Made by a program: the position numbers and the translations under genes | Shown here: positions 27,888-43,816 of the stretch, piece by piece | Layout of the letters: each line of letters begins with the position of its first letter | Position numbering within the stretch: position 1 is the stretch's first letter | Notes under the pieces: generated by a model | Told to the model about the DNA's origin: nothing | The model's database searches: none | The model's input: the letters and a program-made list of their open reading frames with translations, nothing else | DNA from: Phanerochaete sordida | Taxonomy: Eukaryota > Basidiomycota > Agaricomycetes > Polyporales > Phanerochaetaceae | Length of the DNA: 64,000 nucleotides | Assembly (NCBI GenBank): GCA_019973155.2 | Contig: BPQB01000012.1 | Span: 62,001 to 126,000 of the forward strand | Direction: 5' to 3'

Positions 27888-29249
27888 CCAAGGTACATAC
27901 GCCTGCCCTAAAGCGACGCTTTGGGGCATGCCGTCATGCAATAAACGGTCGACGGCGACCACCCGTCCCCAATTTCTCCCCTTGCCTCCTCCCTCCACCT
28001 CTCCGCCTTCCAAAGCTCCCATTCTTTGGCCGCGGTGCGTCTCGCGCTAATTCTTAGCTATCTACCTGACGCATATAGCCATCTTCGTGCGAGACTTATG
28101 TGACAACGACGATGGACGCGCGGCGTCGCATCGCGGCACTACTAACCAGCCGTCTTGAGCACATGCTTTCCCCCTTGGTTATGTAACATGCTAACATCAC
28201 TCCCAGGAGCTTTACATGGACAGCACTACGACACGGCGCCCCCGAGATGTCGCGTAATTCGCGAACGTCAAGGTCACAGGCTACATTGTTGGTGCGTCAT
28301 CCCTCTCGTCCTTGCGCGCTGGCACTTCACTGAACGCACACGGAGGCGTCGTCCAAGGCGCGCGTCGCCTCTTCTCAACACGTCCACTGTCTTCCGGGCG
28401 CGTTCGGCAGCTGCACAATCTGCAGCGCCAAGCCGCTGTATCCGGCGCACTTGACCCGCCGCTATTGCACGTTCAGCTCATATGATTTGTAGATGCATCC
28501 GCCGCGTGCAGTCAACTGGAAGCTCGGCGGAACAGCTTCGCTGGGCGAACTCGATCCGAACCTATACACAGCACCGCCGACTATCAGCCCTACATGAACG
28601 AAGCGCGCGAAGACTAGACCGTCAAGACAGTGAGCGCACTCCGCCCTCTTTATTACGCGTACGACTGCTGATTCTCGATTGCAGGGTTCCAGATGCAGGT
28701 TCGTGTGCACGAAGTCGTCTCGGGCACCGTCGCGCCGTAGTCGACAATAGCATATTCGGCGGTCGCGCGGGTTGTTGGACGTTCCGTGCGCCTTACCATC
28801 GCCACTCTGTCTACAGTGCTGACCTATTACGCTGTGTGCGCGACAGAAGTGGACATTGCGCTGCACTTCCAGTTTGCATAGTCGTCCTGCATTACCGAGA
28901 TTCCCTGTATTATACCCTCTCCACCAGAAATCTGATAATATATTACATTTACCGCATTAATGCAGTGGCATAAATTCGGGACCTGACGATGTGATACCGG
29001 AAGGGTGGGCCGCAGGGCTTACGGGCCTTGAGGCCTCGCGATATACCGCGGTATATCTGCCATATCGCGGTGTACCGCGGTAAATTTGGCGATCTGCGGT
29101 CAGACCGGTTCCCCGCAGACAGCGTGATAAGATTAGGGGAGGACGGAGGTTTCACGATATCTAACTGGTAACTGCGATACGGGTGGTATGTCGCGATCCT
29201 AGCGGTATCTAGCGGTATCTTACGGTATATTAGGACCACTTTTTTGCTG
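27888..29249. other. Intergenic, possible unresolved small gene
   Basis: Short protein-like segments occur on the plus strand between about 28215 and 28890 (for example VKVTGYIVGASSL, LGGTASLGELDPNLYTAPP, LTIATLSTVLTYYAVCATE), but I could not join them into a sound model. They may be a decayed gene. The right part (29000-29240) is repeat-like, with the perfect palindrome at 29040-29057. Confidence 0.4.
29040..29057. repeat. Perfect 18-bp palindrome in a short-repeat tract
   Basis: GATATACCGCGGTATATC is its own reverse complement. Related ATACCGCGG, GTACCGCGG and AGCGGTATCT units recur between 29035 and 29230. Confidence 0.8.
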
Positions 29250-30066
29250 ATGCCACGCCCTATCTCCATTCCCACTCCCATCACGTCGACGACAGCCAGC
29301 CAGCACACCACCACCTCCACCGTTGTTCCTCGCATGTACCAGCTCACTGCCAAAGATGCGGAGGAAGTCGCCCAGCGCCTTCAACGCACCGCTATGCGCA
29401 TCCTCATCACACACCCGGTGCGCGACGACTGTATTTGCATCGGAGCCTCGAGCTTCCTTCCCCGCAAGTTCATAGACCGCATCACGACCGATTTCCTGCT
29501 CATCACCACGGAGTCGGCCTTGCGCCAGCGCATGGACGGCTGGCGTTTCGAGTGGGACGAGTATGGGCCAGATCTATGGCGCGCCGTTTGCGAGCTTCAC
29601 GGAGAGTTCAGCAAGACGCTTCGCGAGCGCCACGAGGCGAGCAATGAGAAACGGCGGGAGACGGCTGCGCAGAAGCGGGAGCAGGACGCCGCAGAAGCTG
29701 CGCAGGTGCGCAAGGATCTTGAGGATGCCGGGCTGGACAAGGTCAGGCGAGTTATCTTGAAGATTCCGACCACTCCGTCCCACTCGGCAGCCTCTTCTGC
29801 TTCCAAGGAGAATGCCGCGATATCTCCCCCTTCCCTCGCGAAAGCAACAGCTCACCCCACATGCGTCCATGTCCCCAGCACCGCTCAAAGCTTGCCGGTT
29901 TGCCCACTTTCTCCAAGCAAGAGACAAGCCCGACAAGATGCATCAGACTCGGAACAGCGACCGGCGAAGCGCACACGGAGATCGGAGAGACTTAAGGTGT
30001 GTAATTCGTATGCTGGGATCTCGTCTGCGTCATTCTGATTGTCTGCAGAGCGGAGTAGTTCCATGA
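29250..30066 (+). CDS. Hypothetical protein with coiled coil and basic tail
   Basis: Exons 29250-29996 and 30049-30066 give 254 aa. An in-frame TTG at 29244 is ignored in favour of the first ATG (MPRPISIPTPITS). A folded N-terminal half (MYQLTAKDAEEVAQRLQRTA, HPVRDDCICIGASSFLPRKF, MDGWRFEWDEYGPDLW) leads into a highly charged helix (ERHEASNEKRRETAAQKREQ) and a Ser/Pro-rich tail ending PAKRTRRSERLK, likely nuclear. The 52-nt intron adds SGVVP. I recall similar proteins scattered in polypore genomes but cannot name the family. It is convergent with the DUF6589 gene, only 24 bp separating the stops, and is preceded by the palindromic repeat tract. Confidence 0.7.
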
Positions 30067-30090
30067 GGATAACATGCAACGAAATATATA

Positions 30091-33011
30091 TCATTCTTCG
30101 TCGTCACTACTGTCTGACTCGGCCTCAAGATCGTCATGCGTGTGTAAGATCCCGTTCATCCAAACGGGCGGTAGTATTACGGTATCCCTGACCTCGTCTC
30201 CGTCATTATCATCATCTTGCGTAGCCGACATCGCTGCTTGATCAGAGCCGTTCGACATCTCCACGTCGTCGTCCTCAAGCTCGTCGCTATCATCAGTCCC
30301 TGTTCGCCTTACGTAGTCTTGAATCCGTGAAGTGTCGGTGAGTGTAGCGTCTCCGACAGCGAAGTCATCTTGTGCATGGTGCGCTGATCGCCGTCCGGGG
30401 AAATAAAGATGTAGCCCATGTTCGCGCATTGCACGCGCCATCGCACGAAACGCCGCGGCTTTCTTCTTTTGACGATGAGCCCCAGACTTCCGGCATAGGC
30501 CCGTGGTGTCCCGCATCCACTCCTTGACTCCGAGCAAGTGGCGGATGTTGTACGCGATCACCTCACGGAAGTAAGCCGACCCGAACTCTTTCTTCTTCTC
30601 ATCTGACATCGTCTTCAGCTCCTTGATGTTGTGCTCCATCATCAAGTCCATTGGGAACCAGCAGCCGTCGAAACCGGAAGGGTTGCAGAGCCAGTTGTTC
30701 AAGATCAGCGTCTTCAGCTCGTCCCAGAGCTCGTATTCGAACTCGCATGCCAACTCAAGGAGTTCGTTGGTGTACTTGCTCTTCCCGGACCCGCAGAACG
30801 TAAATGTCCAGACCTGCGATGAGTATAATTAGCCCGGATGCAGTACGACTGACGTGCCTGGGACGCACAGCCATAACATTCATCGCACGCCCAATATCAC
30901 CGTCGGAGTTAGAGCTCTGGAATTCGTAGTGTAGCATGCTGTCACGCATGCGAAGAATCGCGTTGGCAAGGACATCGTCGGTAGCGGAGGCTGCTTCCGG
31001 GGAAGCGGCAGTGTCAGACCGAGCTCCACTGGCCTCGGGAACGTTGCTCTGAGGGAAGTAGCCGTCTTCGTTGCCCGTACACTGCGCGCGTATGTAGCCT
31101 GGATGTGCCATGTACTTTATAACGATCTCGTCGGCCTTACGAAGCAAAAGATCCTCAGATATTGCCGCAGGGTTTTCGTGGAAGTAGGCCGCAAGGTCGT
31201 CTGCCTCGAGCATGACTCTTGACGTTGCATGAGCGAGTTTACTTCCCAGTGGTATTAGAAATAGTACTTACCGCCAAACATCTAAGACGTCCGCGCGAAG
31301 CGTATCGAAGACGAGACCTTGTGCTGGGTAGAAGTCGGGCCGCTTCACGTTCTTGACTTTTCGACCGAGAAGCTCATTCATAAACGCGAATGTTGACGGA
31401 TCGGCACTATGATCTGGTCCCCAGTGTGTCTTGAGGACGCGTTCCAGATCTGCCCATCCCATGTGCCAGAGCTGTATGAGCGGCAGCACCCAGCCCAGCC
31501 GACTGTAGCGGTGCGGGCACTCAGCAAGGAACTTCTTCAGCGTTCGAATCTTCTCTACAGTGGACTGGTCACCGCCAATGACCGTCACCATCTTCGAAGC
31601 CTCCTCCGCGGTCATCCCTAGCTGGCGCAGCATGAGGTCGTCAATGACCTTCTGATTCCCTCCGCTCGTGCCCTCGTCGTGGTCCGAGGTCGCCATCGGG
31701 ATGATAACGGATTTGCGGTTCGAAGACATGCGGTGGATGGCAAGAGTAGTGCGGAGCCTCAGTGTAAGCGAAGCTTGAAGGTGCGTGAGTGCCTCAACTT
31801 CGTGAACAAGGAAGCTGAGGACGTGCACGGCCATTGTCTGCTTCAGTTCGTTCCATTTGATGCGACGATGCAGGACGTCGACCGTGAGATTCGCTCGGTT
31901 GTTTGCTGCGCGCGCATCCTCCAGGCGTTGAACGTCGAGCGATTTATTCACATCGCAGTCCTGTAGTAGTACAAGCATTGCAGCTGTTCCACTGTCCATA
32001 CGATCCTTCTGCCCTAATTCCGGGTCCCAAACGCGAAGCATACGGTTGATATTATCGTAGACAAGCATGAATCTGCGATCGAGGGCGAAGCGGCGGAGCG
32101 AAAGCTTTGTAGCTGCGGAGAGGTCGCGCAGGAGATCCAGGGTGGTCGTGTACGCGACGCAGAGACCCATGCGTCCCAGGACGGCATAGACTTCGTGCGA
32201 CGCGCTGTTACCGAAGAGCCAAGTGCCCACGAGCTTCTGAAAGCCCGTGAACCGCTGGTTTTTCGCGTTCAGCAGCATGAGCAGCGCCGTCAAGACAATC
32301 TATTGGGAATATTAACTCTAAAGCTGTGCGTTATATAAAGGGCCATACCAGGAGAGGGTTGCGACGATTGCGGCCTCTGCCGCTAACAGCCTGCGGCCCC
32401 GCGGACGGCGTGTTTCGACCCAACCAGCTGGAACGGTCCGTCTTCGCAATCGCAGCTGACGCAAGGACCTCAAGAAGGGTCGGAGCCTTCGCTTTGACGA
32501 CACTCAGGACGAAGGATAGGGAGAAATCCTTGAGCTTGTCCCAGGTGACGTCGTCAGACAGACGAAGACCTCCGTCCTTCGACGCGAGCAAAGTCGCCTC
32601 TTCATCGACCTCCTCGCATACGACCTCCGTAGCCCAGTCCCTCAGCTTCCACCTCGCCATGAGTTTTGGATCGCGGCGCTCCTTCGGTTTTCCTCTGACC
32701 GCCTTCGGACGCGAGTCCTTACTCGCATACATGAGGCGGACAACCTGGTCCGCGTGGGCTGTTGTGTAGCCTCCCAGGAACAGCGATACTGCGGCGCTGT
32801 GCGTGCGAGAACGTGGATTCTCTCCCTTTTGAGGGTTAGGAATCGTGAAGGCCGCTATTAGGAAGTCTCCGAAGGACATCTTGAGGTCTCCGATGGCTTT
32901 GAAGACCGGATCGAGTGGTCCCCCAGAGGGTGTGTCGGCAGTGTCGGCGGCGGAAGAGCGTACGCCCGAGTCAAACACAGTAACGCCAGGCTGGTCGAAG
33001 CGGCCTTGCAT
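30091..33011 (-). CDS. DUF6589-type protein
   Basis: Exons 32349-33011, 31272-32299, 30854-31217 and 30091-30813 give 925 aa; introns are 49, 54 and 40 nt. The start is the first ATG (MQGRFDQPGVTVFDSG). Exon junctions restore RRNPLLIVLTALLMLLNAKN, VWRVMLEADDLAAYF and RPRHVWTFTFCGSGKSKYT. The motifs NQRFTGFQKLVGTWLF, FMLVYDNINRMLRVW, VIGGDQSTVEKIRTLKKF and WHMGWADLERVLKTHWG match what I know of the basidiomycete-expanded DUF6589 family, whose role is unknown. Asp residues in VYDNIN and GGDQST followed by conserved acidic positions recall DDE nucleases, an inference only. The C-terminus is very acidic (DDDNDGDEV, ESDSSDDEE). Confidence 0.8.
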
Positions 33012-33624
33012 TGTAGATGAAGCCGAAGGAGACGCGACGGACACAACGCTACTACAGGCGGCGGAGCTCGACGAGAGCTCACGGAGGACGCACGTGATGC
33101 TTCCGTTTCGGGAAGATACTTCCAGATTGGGAACCAACCGACAAGGGGGGCGCGTCAGAAAGCAGACTAGCCCAAACGCTGTATATTCGTAAAACCGACG
33201 GTCCGTCTAAACATTTGGACGTCCGTCTGCACATCACTGCTCAGCTATGCTGCCTTTTAGAGCCATTTCGTGATCATTTCAGCCCACGCGACAGGCATCG
33301 TGTCCACAGGCCCGACATTGCTCAAAAAGCCCGAGAGAAGGATATATTTCAGTCCTACCGACAGGACTCTGAAATCTCTCTGCCATGTCATCTTTTCGAG
33401 GGATTTCCGAGTCATTTCAGCAGGGACAAAATCTTCGGATGCCCGCAGTGACACACCACGGGACGCGGACCACCTCGTAGCACGTGATGCGCCCATCCCG
33501 CACTAAAGCTCATGAGCCGCGAGAAACACACTGCTAATTGGGCACTTCGGGCAATGCCACTCCACGTGAAGCGTTAGGTAGCGTACATTCAGACCTATTC
33601 ATCTGGAATCAGAACCAGCCGAGG
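33012..33624. other. Intergenic, no gene seen
   Basis: Between the DUF6589 start and the BTB gene stop. No recognisable coding sequence; an open extension of the DUF6589 frame exists upstream of 33011 but without an ATG. Confidence 0.55.
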
Positions 33625-34856
33625 CTACATGATGTCTTCATTGATGTCGTACAACTTGAACGTTTCCACAAGCCCGTCCCAGGCCTCCTTGAGCTTCTTT
33701 CGCAGCTGCGACTCCACCGCATACGTACAGCTGAGACAGTAATAACCTATGCTGTTGCGCTTCTTGTCCACCTCGCTTAGCATGCCGAAAATCAGGTCCA
33801 CCAGGTCCGCCTGTTCAAAGCCCATGCAGGTGCGGCAGCGGTCCGCGAGCATTCGGAGCTGCTCTTCTGTGACTGTTTTGCAAGATTCCTTCTCCTTGCA
33901 CCAATTTCCTGGGATATACTGATAGATGATGCCAAGCTCGTCGACGGCCCTGAGTAGACGTTCCTTTCCCACCGCGAGCCGCTTCCAGTCCTTCGCCTGG
34001 AGCAGGTTCCAATCCGCCGACAGGTCGTGCACCTCGCCGATGTCGTCATGAAACTCGAACTCCACGCTGCTGATCGAGAGCCTGTAGTAGAGTGCCGGCA
34101 CGATTGACGCTATCTTGAAGTCGAGCGCGAGGCGAAGGTCCGCGGCCGGCTCTGGGAAGGACTTCTCGGACCGCTCCTCGGGTTCGTGGCCCTCAGCGAG
34201 CGTTATGTACCGCGTCCGGTCGGACATCTGCGACTTGAGTAGGAACCACTCTTCGAGCGTCCGCGGCCATTCGCTCTCCAGATATTCGATCACCTGCGCA
34301 CGCAGTACGTCCACCTGGTATTTGGCGGACAGTGAGAGCAGGCTGCGCAGCTCGGATCGATCAGGCCTGTTCCGTTTGTCGTACCGCATTTTTCTGTGCA
34401 TCGTCTCGCTTCAGGCCTGCGCGCCGCAGAGATGAGAACGGGCAACTTACGTAGGTTTATAAAATGCGGACACCAATAGCTCCAGGTCATCAGCATCATC
34501 CTGCATTCTGACGACAGGGACGCCACCCAAAGTCTCGTTCACCGCCGGATTGAACGGGAACGAGAACATGTCCCGGAAGACTGAGGAGTGGATGGATAGT
34601 ACGACTTTGTGGACGCGAAGGGCGATGGTCTTCTTGCGCGCGGCAGAGGCAGCACAGAGAGCCACGTCCCCATCTGTGAAATATAGGGCCTCGGACTTCT
34701 CCGTGACCTGCTCAACGTTGGCTTGCATTTTGAAGGCGGGGTCGGGCCGTTCAGCGGTGGGTTGAGACGGTCTGAGTTTGACATCAAAAAGAGTAATATG
34801 ATTGGAAGATCGTCTTGAACTCACGATATTGGCGGAGCCTTGGCTTTCCTCTTCAT
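33625..34856 (-). CDS. BTB/POZ domain protein
   Basis: Exons 34825-34856, 34451-34771 and 33625-34393 give 373 aa. A short first exon (MKRKAKAPPIS) was chosen because its phase fits the second exon. The BTB core is visible at about residues 40-150: ALYFTDGDVALCAA, IALRVHKVVLSIHSSVFRDMF, GGVPVVRMQDDADDLELLV, FYKPTKM and LLSLSAKYQVDVLRAQVIEYL. The region after it is helical with Cys-rich LADRCRTCMGF and YYCLSCTYAV. Basidiomycetes carry many such stand-alone BTB proteins; they may dimerise or act as Cul3 adaptors, but the partner is unknown. Confidence 0.85.
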
Positions 34857-35357
34857 GCAGTGCACTTAGGCTGCGCGAGGAGTGCGGAACTCTGAGTACG
34901 GTCGGGTCATCGTCAGCAGTCAAATGAGCTGGGCAAGTGACATACTGGTTGTCAGAATCAGAGGGCTAATGGTAGCCTTCAAGGCTTGCAGTCCTATTCC
35001 AGTTCAAGATCAGGTCTGATTCAGTGGCGTGGCCTACTTCAGAATTGTGTATGTGAGTCGGTACAACTGCCAGAAATTGTCAGCTCACGAAGGCAGGTCG
35101 TCTGGGCTGACGTTATAAAATCAATACTGCGATGCAGCAAGAATAAATAAATAACAGAGTGACGAGTCTAGCTCAACCGCATGGAGTTGAGCCAGCAGCA
35201 GTGTGGTGGTCCTGGATGAAAAGTGCAGACGCGCGCCACCCCGCCCGCCCTTCGCCACATATGGCAACACCGCCGCACAGACCTTCTGGCTGGGCGCTCA
35301 CATCCTTACCTTCGTACATCCACCTGCGCCGGCTCATTATCCTCTTCGCGTCGCAGC
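34857..35357. other. Divergent intergenic region
   Basis: Lies between the BTB start (minus) and the Prp16 start (plus). No gene seen; presumed promoter region. Confidence 0.55.
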
Positions 35358-40021
<4,664 letters not shown>

Positions 40022-40421
40022 AGTTGCATGTTAATGGACAAGCTAAATTATCATTGTACGGATGTCCTCTGGCAGTCGCGCATGGTGAGAAGTGCATGTC
40101 GCGATCATCTGGACTTGTTTCATCGTTCAGAAAGTTGGCAGATTCATGAAACTCTGAAAGCTGGAGCTCTTCTATCGGAGCTGCCAAGCTCGGAAAAACA
40201 TGTCTATCGCAGAGTAAAGTATGATGGGCCCGGGGTATTCGTCTGCGCGGCGTGCCCTGACCTCGTCGTCGTGTGCAATCTTATCGATTATCTGTCTCCA
40301 ACGCCACGAAGCCATCGCCAATCAATTGCTGGCGCCGTGAGCCGCAGTTGTTGGACTGAGACTTCCACCTCATACTTATTCGAGCATTCGAGTCGAGGCT
40401 GATTTTCTGCTGGCATCACTT
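40022..40421. other. Intergenic, no gene seen
   Basis: Carries the third copy of the short motif ACGCCACGAAGCC (40301-40313). Confidence 0.55.
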
Positions 40422-42334
40422 ATGAAACGCCTCTCGCTCCTTCGCAAGGCAAAGACGAGCCCTGATCAATCCCACGCAGCCCGCGCTCAGCGCGTAGCCC
40501 CAAATGCCACGGCAGACTATGACAGGATTTTTGGGGAGATGAGGTGGGATGGAAGCAATGGTGCGCTAGATTCTCATGCTTGCAGAAGTGTACTCACTCT
40601 GAAGGAGCAGCCCAGTCATCCCCCACCTCCTTGAGCCCGCTTCCTCCCGAAGTTCTGGCGCAGTGCTTCCTATGGTACATAGTCGCCATCTACGAAACTC
40701 GAGCAGGGATACAAACGCCGACCAGTATCAGCCTTTATGACCCGCCTCCAAAGCCGTACGCCTGGCTTATTATTCGACATGTCTCCCGCGAATGGCGAAG
40801 CATCGCGCTCACGTTTCCCGAGCTGTCGAGCTACATCTGCATCACCTCTCCGGAGTGTGTCTGGGACATGCTGTGCAGGTCCCTCAACGCTCCTTTGCAT
40901 GTATACGAAGCAGGCGGTTTCGACACAGGACCTCGGAAGACAGCACGAAGACTCGTACTCGAGCACGTAAGCCGCATGGTTTCGGCGGATCTGCGATGCG
41001 CTGGCCAAGTTCCAGACCCTCCAGCTCGACCAAATCAACCCTTGACAGGCGGGCAGAAAGTACGCTCCATTATCCGATCGTTGCAAATTGACGCATCGGT
41101 AACTCTCAGTGGTCAACAAGCTGCCTTCACGCGCTTCGATTTTCCATTTCTTGAGGAGTTCGTGTGCAGGTGTGGGAGCACCGTGCCATTCAGGCGAATT
41201 CTAGGACGTAGCTTGCGCCGGCTGCAGCTCTACCAGTGCATTCACTCCTCGTTCCCCGAACAGCTCGTAGTTTTGCTAAGCCAGGTGACACAGCTGGAGG
41301 AGCTGGTGCTCGAGAATGCTTTTCGCACACATCCCATCCCCTCGGATACCACTCCTTCGACAGCCTCGCTTGCAGGCCCTGTCACGCTGGCGCGCCTGCG
41401 AGTGCTCACCATCTGGGACGACGACATCAGTGCTATAGCCGCCGTCCTCGACCGATTGGTTCACTCTGCGAGGATCTACGCGTCATTCCAGATCTTTCAT
41501 ATCCTCCCAGACACATCGTCCAAAATGGCACAGCTCTTTAGCCCTCGTTATGGAACAAGCAGTCCAGCGCATGCCATATCCCCATATCCCAACTCCGTCT
41601 CTATCGTTCGTCGTTCTGCGAACGAGCTCGAGTTACACTACTGGGAGGAACGCAAGAGCGCAGCCGAGCTCCGCGAGGAGCGCGCTTCAAACAGCCTGAG
41701 TGCCACGGCATGCTACGCGTTCATCTGCTCCAACGCAGACTCGCGATTCATTGACGCTCTTCTGTCCGTCATACCTCTGCACGACGTCAAGACCGCACTC
41801 CTCGTCGAGCCGACCGTCTCCGGCACTTTATCCTGGGACGCCGTCCTCCGCTCCCTTGCCTCCGTCGAGGAGCTTGGGCTCGAATACGAGACCTTCCGCA
41901 ACGGCGACGCGAAGACTTCGCCAGGCGGGCTCATCGACGAGGTCGAGCGAGCTGCGCTGCTCCCCAGTGTGGCGCACGTATATGCTTGGGAGCATGACCA
42001 CGCCCATTCTGCTCTGCCGCCTTCCGTGCGCCACCCACTGTCCACTCTGCAGCGCGCCGTGCACGCGCTTTCGTTCCGCGACGCGTCGGCCTCCCTCTCT
42101 CCAACGGAGCGCGTGAGCGTCATACGCGAGGTTCTCGATTATCATGAAGATAGCGGGAAGGTCTGCCTGTGCGACGACCTCATCTCCCTCGACGCATGGC
42201 CAGAGGTGCACCTCCGGCCTATAGGACTTGCGGCCCCACTGGACAATGTCCCTCGGCACGACGAGAGGAGATCGTGGCTTGGGTCGCAAATTGGGTCGTT
42301 ACGAAACGCCCTGAGAAGGAAGACTCGCAGGTAA
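40422..42334 (+). CDS. F-box-like protein
   Basis: Exons 40422-40560 and 40605-42334 give 622 aa. The long frame has no ATG near its start, so I joined it to MKRLSLLRKAKTSPDQ through a 44-nt GT...AG intron that gives DGSNGAAQSSPTSL; this junction is less certain than the rest. The F-box is LSPLPPEVLAQCFLWYIVAI with HVSREWRSIALTFPELSSYI, near residues 65-140. The rest contains weak leucine-rich stretches (SLRRLQLYQC, LEELVLENAF, LARLRVLTIW, VEELGLEY). F-box proteins recruit substrates to SCF ubiquitin ligases; many such genes in agaricomycetes are lineage-specific and uncharacterised. Confidence 0.75.
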
Positions 42335-43816
42335 ACCTGCTGATCGCATTGCGTCAGGTATTTGGATCTTAAGTGGTAAGAATCTGTGTTCTTTTAGGGT
42401 AGTGTGGGACCCTTTAACATACATATAGGAGAGCTCGCCTGCAGTCTAGAGGACCGGCGAGAGATTATAGATCACGCTATAGAGGCAGGTCCGGAACGTA
42501 TTTGAGGAGAAGCTTCCTAGCGCACCTTGTGCTTGGTCTACACCGCCGTTCGGAATTCAGGTGAAATTAGGCTTAACGCCGAATGCTGCCCCGCGCTGAC
42601 CGCCGTCTGGCGCGCTTGTCTCCAAAAGCTTGTCGTCAGCTGAAGAAGAGAATCGAGCTATTCTTGCACAAGGCTCCAGTTGATGGAAAGCTTTTCAGAG
42701 CAGCTACTGACGACCTGACCGCCTCCCACACAACTGTAACGAGAGCGGGCTTCGAAACTTGCTGATTCCATTATATTCCTCATTTCTCGCCAATTTATCA
42801 GACAATTCCAAAAATACAGTAAACATCATTTATTTCTTCGTGATACTACAGCCCTACACAATGTGACACGACACAACACAAAGTATAGTATATACAGTAT
42901 TCCTATGTACTACGCAACGGCGTCGTCGTTCATGGATGAAGGGCCTTGTTGGCAATGGCGCGACGACCTTGACCGTGGGTGGGAAGCCTGTACTCCGGCG
43001 CATGCTTGTGCTTCACCCTCGACGTCACAAAAGAGTACATTGGTCTGAGAGAAACGATGGGATTATCAGCTGAGGAATGGGTGACGAGGCTGCGCAGGCT
43101 TACCTGTTCCATCTATAAGCCCTGTACCGCAGTCCATCTGTTCACGAGCTCCGGAAAGTGACTGGAAAGGAAGTAGAAGCAGTAATGAGCGCAGAAGTCA
43201 TTGGTTCAACGCGAGTGTCATGACCACTCGCGATGAATCAATGTCTCATCGCGAAAAGAAGAGGAAGTGGGGTGAACGACAGTGAGGCGAGCGGTCGAAC
43301 AAGGGACGTGGCAAAGCGCTTGCAGCTCGGGCAGAGCGGAAGCATCATTCGGAGTTCCAATCTAACCCTCGCTCGTCCCGACCTCAAAGTCCCCTCCGCA
43401 CTGGACAGCTACTACACACGCAAGTCGTATGGTAACACAAAGTGGATGCGGTAGTAAACAGCGCCTTTGCTGCCTCAACAGAATATATCTGTTAATTATC
43501 GCGCTCACGTCAACATTCAACAAGTGTAGCATTGCGTGGGAAAGCGCCAGGTGGTAGCAGTCTCCGCCCAATACTGCTATAAGCCCACTACAAGCTAGCC
43601 TAAGCTCCGGGGGAAGCTTATGGCAGGCTTTTAACGCTTTCCGACGGTCATCGCCGCAAAAATCTGGGCAACACCTCTTCGACAAGCTGGCCATCGCCGA
43701 GCGCAACAGACCTTTGATGACCTTAGTTCCGTTTGGCGGTGTATAGGTGGATAGTGACCCTTATTATCCTCTGACCAGACTATGTGACGATGTGACGAAA
43801 TACGGCTCATTCTATT
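42335..43816. other. Intergenic, no convincing gene
   Basis: About 1.5 kb. A minus-strand frame near 43362-43706 is somewhat protein-like but matches nothing I recognise. Otherwise nothing seen. Confidence 0.5.

Noticed and set aside
28462..28866. A 134-codon minus-strand frame between the retrotransposon and the coiled-coil gene
   Set aside because: No ATG-led family match; overlaps plus-strand fragments that look at least as protein-like, and neither could be modelled.
43362..43706. A 114-codon minus-strand frame in the 42-44 kb gap
   Set aside because: Somewhat regular composition but no known motif, no spliced extension and no paralogue in the window.
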